Assembly: GCF_014642875.1 (NCBI RefSeq)
Contig: NZ_BMJC01000001.1
Coordinates: forward strand, 1,035,335 to 1,099,334
Origin: Puia dinghuensis
GTDB lineage: Bacteria > Bacteroidota > Bacteroidia > Chitinophagales > Chitinophagaceae
DNA: 64,000 bases
Direction of reading: 5' to 3'
Below the pieces are notes generated by a model, which was given only the letters and a program-made list of their open reading frames with translations, was not told the DNA's origin and did no database searches. The translations under genes were made by a program, and so were the position numbers. Below, in pieces: positions 57,723 to 64,000 of this stretch; position 1 is the stretch's first letter, and each line of letters begins with the position of its first letter.

Positions 57723-59393
57723 CTATTTGTACAGCTGCTCGTAGTACTCGTGCGCCATCCTGCCTGCATCGAACTGGTAGCGGACATCCCGCATCCCGTT
57801 CTTGGCGATCTGCCGCCAGGTATCGTACTTCTCATAGTAGGTGGGCAGAATATCATTTTCCAATATCTGGTAGAGTTTGTTCATATCGTAATCATCCACC
57901 TCCTCTACATGCATATTGGCATAATCTGCCTTGGGAACGACAAAACCGTTGTTGCCGTGATTGATGAATTCGGGTATCCAGCCGTCGTCGGTGGAGAAGT
58001 TGACGGCGCCATTCATGGCGGCGGTCATCCCACTGGTGCCCGATGCTTCACGCGGGACGCGCGGATTGTTGAGCCAGCAGTCGGCGGCCTGTTTCAGGCG
58101 TTTGGACAAAGACATCTCATAACCGATGAGCACCGCCACATTCTTATAACCCTTGCTGAGATGAACGAGATGATTGAATTCGTTTATCGCGGGATAGTCC
58201 ATGGGATAGGGTTTGCCGGCCCAGACGATCTGGATGGGATATTTGGTGTCATGGATCAACTTGTTAAAGCGGTCCATGTCGCGCGCCAGCAGACCCGCGC
58301 GTTTGTAACCCGCAAACCGCCGCGCCCAAACGATCGTAAAGACGTTGGGATCGAATAATTTTCCCGTCTGGTCCGCCACCAGCTCAAAGGCCCTCTTCTT
58401 CATATAGCGCTTCCGGTCGTCCCACCAGTGATCATTGCCTTCTTCCATCTTCCTGTACAGCTCCTTGTCGGCCCAGTAACGCCAGTTCTGGGCATTGGTG
58501 ATGGCGATGATAGGACAGATATCCTTATACTTCCCCCACATGGCGCGGGAGACTTTACCATGTAATTGCGAGACCGCGTTGGCCAGATGAGCGAAGCGCA
58601 AGGCGACAAGCGAGTGGTTGAAGGCATCGTCCTCAAGCCCCGTCAGTTTCTTTACTTCCTCGACAGACAACCCGCAGAAGTAGCTCATCTTATGACAGAG
58701 ATAGATATCGTGTTTCTCATTGCCGGCCTCTTCAGGTGTGTGCGTTGTGAAGACCAGCCTCTTCCGTACTTCTTCGATGTCGCGGTTATATTTCTGGTAG
58801 AGATAGAAAGACGAGCTGATGGCATGTGCCTCGTTAAGATGATAGAGTTCGGGGTTGAAGCCGAGTTCGTCCACGAGTTTGGCGCCGCCAACCCCCAAAA
58901 GAATGAATTGGGCCACTTTTGTCGCGACATTGGCGTCATAAAGCCGGTGGGTGATCGTCTGAGAGACATAGTCGTTCTCCGGCACATCAGTGCTCAGCAG
59001 GAACAGCGGGGCACTTTTGAACGTCTCAGGGTTGAGATACCACACCTTCACCCAGACGGGATGATCATGGATGTTCACCTGGAAGCGGATGCCCGTATCT
59101 TCGAGAAAGCTGTACAGCTTTTCCATCCAGGTCACCTGCAACGTCTGATCCAGGTTGCGGGCCTGGTCATAATACCCATACTTCCACAAGATACCGATGT
59201 TGATCATGTTCTGACGCAACTCATACGCGCTGCGCAGGTGGGAGCCCGCCAGAAAGCCAAGTCCACCACTATAGATCTTCAGGGGCTGGTGCACCGCAAA
59301 CTCCATCGAGAAATAAGCTACCTTTTTCGAATACCGCTCATCGACAGCGTATGGCACAGCATAATTTTTAAAGCTCATATCAGATCCAAACAT
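57723..59393 (-). CDS. GT35 glucan-phosphorylase-like protein lacking the PLP lysine
   Basis: A 556-aa protein of the short alpha-glucan phosphorylase (GT35) type. Features: KVAYFSMEFAVHQPLKIYSG with GLGFLAGSHL, ELYHLNEAHAISSSFYLYQK, VFTTHTPEEAGNEKHDIYLC, ITNAQNWRYWADKEL, and ARRFAGYKRAGLLARDMDRF. The lysine that normally carries pyridoxal phosphate, in EASGTSxMK, is threonine (EASGTSGMTAAMNG, about residue 457). As I recall, Bacteroidota proteins of this subgroup often carry this change, so it may be a true glycosyltransferase or a non-phosphorolytic enzyme in glycogen metabolism. Cytosolic. Confidence 0.83.
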   Translation of the reverse strand: MFGSDMSFKNYAVPYAVDERYSKKVAYFSMEFAVHQPLKIYSGGLGFLAGSHLRSAYELRQNMINIGILWKYGYYDQARNLDQTLQVTWMEKLYSFLEDTGIRFQVNIHDHPVWVKVWYLNPETFKSAPLFLLSTDVPENDYVSQTITHRLYDANVATKVAQFILLGVGGAKLVDELGFNPELYHLNEAHAISSSFYLYQKYNRDIEEVRKRLVFTTHTPEEAGNEKHDIYLCHKMSYFCGLSVEEVKKLTGLEDDAFNHSLVALRFAHLANAVSQLHGKVSRAMWGKYKDICPIIAITNAQNWRYWADKELYRKMEEGNDHWWDDRKRYMKKRAFELVADQTGKLFDPNVFTIVWARRFAGYKRAGLLARDMDRFNKLIHDTKYPIQIVWAGKPYPMDYPAINEFNHLVHLSKGYKNVAVLIGYEMSLSKRLKQAADCWLNNPRVPREASGTSGMTAAMNGAVNFSTDDGWIPEFINHGNNGFVVPKADYANMHVEEVDDYDMNKLYQILENDILPTYYEKYDTWRQIAKNGMRDVRYQFDAGRMAHEYYEQLYK

Positions 59394-59449
59394 TTTTTAT
59401 CCATGTAAAATGTACGCAATATAACGCATAAACCCGATTTCAATTGCAG

Positions 59450-60451
59450 TCATGTCTCATTGACCTTTATTTTTGAACGTTTATGTTCTTCGGCCTTATG
59501 TTCGGGCTTTTGTGGCGTCCTCCGGCGCTGGAAATACCCTTCGAAGAAGCATTTGATGTCGCGATGCACACCGCACCCACCCAGTTCTTTCAGGGATACG
59601 CCTTCGGGGATGAAGGTGAATTCGATCGCACAGGGGTCGGAATATGCCCGGTAGCGTGCGATACCCGGAGCAACAAATTTCGCCTCGCCCTTCAATTCCC
59701 CCTTGCAGGTGCCATTGTCCTTCTCGAAATGAACAAAGAACCAAAACCGGGAAGCGTCTTTGCCATCCCGGATGGAGACGATATTCCGTTTGTCCTGTGC
59801 ATAGTCGCCCGAGAATTTATGTTTTCGGGGCAAGGTATCTATCGGATCATAGACGGGGACGATCTTCGCCTTTGTCTCGTTGGATTCGGTGAGGATCAGC
59901 ATAAAACCAACATCCCCATTGTAAATGTAAGCGTCCTTGTGATAAAGGAGCTGCCCGTCGGGCCCCTTTCGCTGATGCTGAATGGTGAGCGTATATTTAT
60001 TGTCCATCCCCGCCTGGCCGCTGACCCCGGGTTCATTATCCGAATAGAGGATGGGGCGGGCGGCGGCAAAATGGTTCTTCTTGTCGAAACAAAAGATGTA
60101 GAGGGCCCGGCGTTCTTTTGCCGTTGCCTTTACGAACAGGTACTGCTCGGCCTCGGGGACACTGATCTTTCCGATGGCGTAGAGATGAGGATGCTGTTCC
60201 TTGCCGAAGAGCCGGCTGAGGATCGAATCCGGTACAAAGCGGGCGAACAATTTGGCATTAATGATGGATGTCTCGGGCTCTTTTCGTCTCAGGACAGTAT
60301 CCGTCACGTTGTAGGGCAGTTTCATGGGTTGGAAGAACTCCAGGAAATCAGAGATATTCACCTTCTCATCGTTGACTGCCAGGGAAACCTTCTTCTCCTT
60401 ACACGAAACCAACAGCACCGGCAGCACTAGAAGCAACAAGTATTTGCTCAT
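59450..60451 (-). CDS. Hypothetical lipoprotein
   Basis: A 333-aa lipoprotein: LLLLVLPVLLVSC gives a clear lipobox with Cys17. The mature part is mixed alpha/beta, with LAVNDEKVNISDFLEFFQPM near the start and a strongly charged Lys/Arg/Glu-rich C-terminus. No family was recognised. It lies 56 bp upstream of the GT35-like gene on the same strand and may begin that operon. Divergent from the MntR-like gene. Confidence 0.75.
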   Translation of the reverse strand: MSKYLLLLVLPVLLVSCKEKKVSLAVNDEKVNISDFLEFFQPMKLPYNVTDTVLRRKEPETSIINAKLFARFVPDSILSRLFGKEQHPHLYAIGKISVPEAEQYLFVKATAKERRALYIFCFDKKNHFAAARPILYSDNEPGVSGQAGMDNKYTLTIQHQRKGPDGQLLYHKDAYIYNGDVGFMLILTESNETKAKIVPVYDPIDTLPRKHKFSGDYAQDKRNIVSIRDGKDASRFWFFVHFEKDNGTCKGELKGEAKFVAPGIARYRAYSDPCAIEFTFIPEGVSLKELGGCGVHRDIKCFFEGYFQRRRTPQKPEHKAEEHKRSKIKVNET

Positions 60452-60545
60452 ACGAGTATAATTATCTTCGGGCGACCTACCGGCCGCCTCGCCAGATTTT
60501 CAGGACTAAAATAAAGAAATTTTCCCGGGAAAACCGTATCTTCAA

Positions 60546-60563
60546 TTTTAGATTTGTCTAAAA
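60546..60563. promoter_or_regulatory. MntR/DtxR-type operator overlapping the promoter
   Basis: A perfect palindrome: TTTTAGA (60546-60552), TTTG, TCTAAAA (60557-60563), 21 bp before the regulator ATG. It contains TAGATTTG (60549-60556), an exact match to the -7 element. Regulator binding here would directly block the promoter of the regulator and the metal transporter. Confidence 0.65.
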
Positions 60564-60584
60564 TTAATTTTAGCCGAACCGAAT

Positions 60585-61265
60585 ATGAAGTATTCCGTAA
60601 GCAAGGAGAATCATCTCAAGGCCATCTTTCATCTGCAGCAGGAGCAGGGCCTCGTCACGACCAATGCCCTGGCCGCGGCGCTGCGCACCCGGCCGGCGTC
60701 CGTCACCGACATGCTCAAAAAGCTGAAGGAGCAGAAGCTGCTCATCTACGAGCGGTACAAGGGTTTCAAGCTGAATACCGAGGGCAGGAAGGCCGCAGTC
60801 CAGGTGATCCGCAAACATCGCCTCTGGGAATATTTCCTCGTGAAGAAGTTGCAATTTGGCTGGGACGAGGTGCATGACATCGCTGAAGAGCTGGAGCATA
60901 TCAGCAGTCGCGCATTGATCGACCGGCTGGACGCCTTCCTCGGTCACCCCGAAACCGATCCCCATGGCGACCCCATACCCGACAGCCAGGGACGGCTGCA
61001 GGTGAGACGGCAGACATGCCTGGCCGACCTGCCCTTGAACAAGACCGTTCAGGTGTCAGGCGTCGCCAGCCAGACCCCCGAAATGATGGAGGTGCTGCAG
61101 CATAACCATATCCGGCTGGGCACCCGGCTGGAGATAAAAAAGAAATTTCCATTTGACGACTCCCTGGAAATAAAGGTCCGTAACCGGCCACCGGTTACCC
61201 TCAGCGCCCGGGTAGCAAAAAATGTCCTTGTAACCTATGATGAATCTCTCACAGAAAGACGTTAG
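60585..61265 (+). CDS. Metal-dependent DtxR/MntR-family regulator
   Basis: A 226-aa repressor. N-terminal winged helix (VTTNALAAALRTRPASVTDM with LKKLKEQKLLIYERYKGFKL), a dimerisation domain with metal-ligand candidates (WDEVHDIAEELEHISSRALI), and a C-terminal FeoA/SH3-like part (HNHIRLGTRLEIKKKFPF). Its 3' end overlaps the Nramp gene by 29 bp, so the pair forms an operon, and a palindrome covers the promoter. Together they suggest manganese-responsive autorepression (inference). Confidence 0.93.
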   Translation: MKYSVSKENHLKAIFHLQQEQGLVTTNALAAALRTRPASVTDMLKKLKEQKLLIYERYKGFKLNTEGRKAAVQVIRKHRLWEYFLVKKLQFGWDEVHDIAEELEHISSRALIDRLDAFLGHPETDPHGDPIPDSQGRLQVRRQTCLADLPLNKTVQVSGVASQTPEMMEVLQHNHIRLGTRLEIKKKFPFDDSLEIKVRNRPPVTLSARVAKNVLVTYDESLTERR

Positions 61266-63120
61266 CCTTGGTGAAGCGCATGGCAGCATTGACACTACCC
61301 AACGAAAGGGACCCTGGTGGCGGCAACTCTTTGTTTTCTTTGGTCCCGCCTACCTGGTAAGCGTCGGGTATATGGACCCGGGCAACTGGGCCACCGATCT
61401 GGCCGGCGGCAGCCGTTTTGGCTATTCGCTGCTTTGGGTGCTGCTGATGAGCAACGTCATCGCCATCCTCCTGCAAAACCTGGCGGCCCGGCTGGGCATC
61501 GTGCGGGGCCGCGACCTGGCCCAGGCCAATCGCGAGGTCTATCCCGCCTATATCAATATCCCCCTTTATATCCTGGCGGAGATCGCCATCGCAGCCTGCG
61601 ATCTGGCCGAGGTGCTGGGCATGGCAATCGGGATCGAGCTGCTCACCGGTCTCCCCCTTGCCTATGGAGTATGTATCACCGTCCTGGACACTTTTTTGCT
61701 GCTTTTCCTGCAACGGCTGGGGATGCGACGGATGGAGGCCTTTATCGTCGGGCTGATAGCGGTGGTAGGTCTTTCCTTCCTGGTTGAGATCATATTGGCC
61801 CGACCGGCGGCAGGGGATATCCTCACCGGCTTCGTCCCGGTATTGCATGGGAAGGAAGCCCTTTATATCGCCATCGGCATCATCGGGGCCACCGTCATGC
61901 CGCACAACCTCTATCTGCATTCCGCCCTGGTGCAGACGAGAAAGATCGGGCAGGGCGCGGAACACATTCGCCGGGCACTCAGGATCAATTTCTTAGACAG
62001 CGCCGTAGCCTTAAATCTCGCCTTCCTGGTCAATGCCGCCATCCTCATCCTGGCCGCCACCGTCTTCTTCAAGACAGGCAAGACGGACGTAGCCTCCATA
62101 AAAGAGGCCCACCGGCTCCTGCCCATGCTGGGGACCCAATTAGCGCCAAAACTTTTTGCCATTGCCCTTATCGCTTCGGGCCAGAGTTCCACGCTCACCG
62201 GTACGCTGGCCGGACAGATCGTTATGGAAGGCTATCTGCAGCTGCGGATAAACCCCTGGGTACGGCGGCTGATGACCCGTCTGCTGGCCATTATCCCGGC
62301 AGTGATCGTGATCATCCTGTTCGGCGAAAAAGAAGTGGACGACCTGCTGGTGCTGAGCCAGGTGATCCTGAGCGTGCAGCTGGGATTTGCCGTGATTCCA
62401 CTCATCCATTTCGTCAGTGATAAAGCAACGATGGGGGCCTTTACCATCCGGCCCATCATAAAATTGCTGGCCTGGGGCGCTGCCCTCCTGCTGCTCTATC
62501 TTAATGTGAAACTGGTGATAGAAGAAGCAGTACCGGTGATGGCTGCGACCGGTCACCCCGGCTGGAAAGTACTCATCACCCTGGGAAGCCTGGGCGCGGC
62601 TGCCCTGCTGCTGTACATCGGCCTTCATCCGTGGATCGAAAGACAGGTACGCCATAAAACACTCCAGCTACACCCCCAGCCCGATCACCTCCAGGACTGG
62701 ACACTCCCCTCTTTCCGGCATGTCGCCGTAGCCCTGGACTTCAGCGAACACGACGAGAAATTGCTGGCCTATGCCGTCGGCCAGGGTGGAGCTGCAGGCC
62801 GATATCTCCTCATCCATGTCGTGGAGAGCGCCTCCACCCATTTGCTCGGCAGGGAGACCGATGATTTCGAGACCCGAAAAGACCAGGAACGACTCGACCG
62901 CTATGGCGCCATCTTACAGGAAAAAGGGCTGCAAAGCCATACTGTCCTGGGCTTCCGCCATCGCAGCCGCGAGATAGCCCGCATCATCCGTGAACAACAG
63001 GCAGACATGCTGGTCATCGGCTCCCACGGCCACACGGGATTAAAAGACCTCCTCTACGGAGAGACAGTGAATGCGGTGCGGCACGAGCTGAAGATCCCGG
63101 TGCTGGTTGTGAGCCTTTAG
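61237..63120 (+). CDS. Nramp (MntH-like) metal transporter fused to a UspA domain
   Basis: A 627-aa fusion. Residues about 25-480 form an Nramp transporter with the TM1 metal motif DPGN (47-50) and the TM6 motif MPH (about 221-223, in GATVMPHNLYLHSALV), indicating Mn2+ or Fe2+ import. From about residue 493 to the end there is a universal stress protein domain (RHVAVALDFSEHDEKLLAYA to IPVLVVSL) with a UspA-like loop GSHGHTGLKDLLYGE. The Nramp part alone is full length, so the domain is an addition, on the cytosolic side. Start ATG 61237 or 61240. Translated with the preceding regulator. Confidence 0.94.
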   Translation: MMNLSQKDVSLGEAHGSIDTTQRKGPWWRQLFVFFGPAYLVSVGYMDPGNWATDLAGGSRFGYSLLWVLLMSNVIAILLQNLAARLGIVRGRDLAQANREVYPAYINIPLYILAEIAIAACDLAEVLGMAIGIELLTGLPLAYGVCITVLDTFLLLFLQRLGMRRMEAFIVGLIAVVGLSFLVEIILARPAAGDILTGFVPVLHGKEALYIAIGIIGATVMPHNLYLHSALVQTRKIGQGAEHIRRALRINFLDSAVALNLAFLVNAAILILAATVFFKTGKTDVASIKEAHRLLPMLGTQLAPKLFAIALIASGQSSTLTGTLAGQIVMEGYLQLRINPWVRRLMTRLLAIIPAVIVIILFGEKEVDDLLVLSQVILSVQLGFAVIPLIHFVSDKATMGAFTIRPIIKLLAWGAALLLLYLNVKLVIEEAVPVMAATGHPGWKVLITLGSLGAAALLLYIGLHPWIERQVRHKTLQLHPQPDHLQDWTLPSFRHVAVALDFSEHDEKLLAYAVGQGGAAGRYLLIHVVESASTHLLGRETDDFETRKDQERLDRYGAILQEKGLQSHTVLGFRHRSREIARIIREQQADMLVIGSHGHTGLKDLLYGETVNAVRHELKIPVLVVSL

Positions 63121-63142
63121 CCCCAACAGCCGCCAGGCGCTG

Positions 63143-63772
63143 CTACTCACGCGACGCCGTTCCCTTCCTGCCCGGCCGCATCAAATGCTTCAACCTGCTG
63201 AAGGTCTCCGGCTTTATGTTCAGGTAGGAGGCAATGTATTTCTGCGGCACCCGCTGCAGCATCTGCGGATGCGAAAGAACATAATCCAAAAAGCGTTCGC
63301 GCGTGTCCTTACGCAACTGGTCGAAAAAGCGGTTGTCTTTCTTGACAAAGAGGTCGGACATCAACAACCGGCCAAGCCGCTCGGCTTTTGGAAAAAGGTC
63401 GTAGGCTTCCTGCAGGTTCTCATAGGAAACAGAAAAGAATACAGTGGGTTCGATGGTCTCGATGACACATGAAGACGCCGTGCGGAAGTGAAAGGAAAGG
63501 TCGGAATGGACGATATGCCCTTCCGAAGCCAGTTGAATAGTAATCTCCCGGTTGCGAACCGGCAGGTATTTTCGCACCAGCCCCCAGGCAACGATATTCA
63601 GATAGCGCTCCACCTCTCCCATGTCGATAACCTTCGTCCGCTTCTCAAACTCCCTGATCTCGATATAGGGCAAAAATTGGTCGAATTCCTGCTTTGACAA
63701 AGCCGTGTAGCGGGAAAGGTAACCATGCAGATACTCAAGGGCAGCCTTATACGACGTCGGGGGCTTGCTCAT
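63143..63772 (-). CDS. Crp/Fnr-family transcriptional regulator
   Basis: A 209-aa regulator with a cyclic-nucleotide-binding-like N-terminal beta-roll (RTKVIDMGEVERYLNIVAWG with LVRKYLPVRNREITIQLASE) and a C-terminal helix-turn-helix region (RVPQKYIASYLNIKPETFSR with LKHLMRP). The lack of conserved cAMP-binding residues suggests a different or no effector. It overlaps the upstream paralogue by 4 bp (ATGA). Confidence 0.88.
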   Translation of the reverse strand: MSKPPTSYKAALEYLHGYLSRYTALSKQEFDQFLPYIEIREFEKRTKVIDMGEVERYLNIVAWGLVRKYLPVRNREITIQLASEGHIVHSDLSFHFRTASSCVIETIEPTVFFSVSYENLQEAYDLFPKAERLGRLLMSDLFVKKDNRFFDQLRKDTRERFLDYVLSHPQMLQRVPQKYIASYLNIKPETFSRLKHLMRPGRKGTASRE

Positions 63773-64000
63773 TTGATTGACATTTTAACGACAGCCGGCC
63801 TTTTTTTTATCTGGTTTTTTAACCGGCTGAACGTCTCCGGTTTCATATTCAGATAGGAAGCCAGGTCCTTCTGCGTTACCCGCTGCAGCAGATCGGGGTA
63901 TCTCTCCACAAACCGGGTGAACCGTTCGCGCGTGTCCAGCCGCATACACTCATACTCCCATTCCTCCTTCTGCATCACAAACTGCGTGGTCATCAGCCGG
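63769..64000 (-). CDS. Crp/Fnr-family regulator (partial, N-terminus outside window)
   Basis: Only the C-terminal part is in the window: the frame enters from the right edge as RLMTTQFVMQKEEWEYECMR and continues into LLQRVTQKDLASYLNMKPET, the helix-turn-helix of Crp/Fnr proteins. It is clearly similar to its neighbour (LLQRVPQKYIASYLNIKPET). An ATG at 63993 is internal and not the true start, since codons before it align with the family. The two genes overlap by 4 bp and are probably duplicates. Confidence 0.85.
   Translation of the reverse strand, partial: RLMTTQFVMQKEEWEYECMRLDTRERFTRFVERYPDLLQRVTQKDLASYLNMKPETFSRLKNQIKKRPAVVKMSIK

Overview
The window reads as a chromosomal segment of a Bacteroidota bacterium, most likely family Chitinophagaceae (inference). 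The support is a SusC/SusD pair, many DUF families typical of the phylum (DUF3857, DUF4397, DUF4399, DUF2911, DUF4197, DUF4139), an ECF sigma gene coupled to a membrane/beta-barrel protein, short SPII lipoproteins, and repeated promoter elements of the Bacteroidota form TAnnTTTG instead of a classical -10 box. GC content looks moderately high, around the mid 50s percent by eye. No rRNA, tRNA, insertion sequence, prophage or CRISPR array was recognised. About 53 protein genes fill the window densely, several with overlapping or abutting ends.

Layout. 1-5.1 kb (minus): N-terminal part of a Kup potassium transporter, a YdeI/DUF1905 protein, a DsbA-like protein with only one active-site cysteine, and ClpB. 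5.2-10.2 kb: a serine-hydrolase homologue that has lost its catalytic motif, then two DUF3857/transglutaminase-like proteins, one with and one without an apparent catalytic triad. 10.3-15.2 kb: QueG, an ECF sigma factor with a downstream membrane/beta-barrel protein, BioA and a DUF2911 protein. 15.3-21.1 kb: SppA/ABC-2 permease/SRPBCC operon (minus) and divergent folK/deoxynucleoside kinase/MFS operon (plus). 21.3-29.9 kb: an AT-rich Abi-family gene, a YkgJ cysteine-cluster protein, a sterol-desaturase-family hydroxylase, GcvP, two lipoproteins, a possible small RNA and a periplasmic lactonase.

29.9-44.1 kb is the most accessory-looking part. A five-gene minus-strand operon (susC, susD, RidA family, PfkB/KDG-kinase-like sugar kinase, M19 dipeptidase) faces a DeoR regulator across a spacer holding repeated TTGCAAA palindromes. 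It is followed on the plus strand by a GH78 alpha-L-rhamnosidase, two LpxR-like lipid A deacylases and an outer-membrane barrel. It looks like a nutrient-capture locus for a sugar-acid- or amino-acid-containing substrate.

44.2-53.4 kb: YceI, an ABC-F ATPase, an M28 peptidase, an RlmK-like methyltransferase/MFS/DUF4197 operon, an FKBP isomerase and an AAA/DUF4143 ATPase preceded by three 19-bp repeats spaced exactly 32 bp. 53.5-64 kb: a small hypothetical protein, a minus-strand series (lipoprotein, GT35 phosphorylase-like protein lacking the PLP lysine, DUF4139/MuiA protein, flotillin-like SPFH protein), a manganese module (MntR/DtxR regulator overlapping an Nramp transporter fused to a UspA domain, with a palindrome over the promoter), and two overlapping Crp/Fnr genes, the second cut by the window end.
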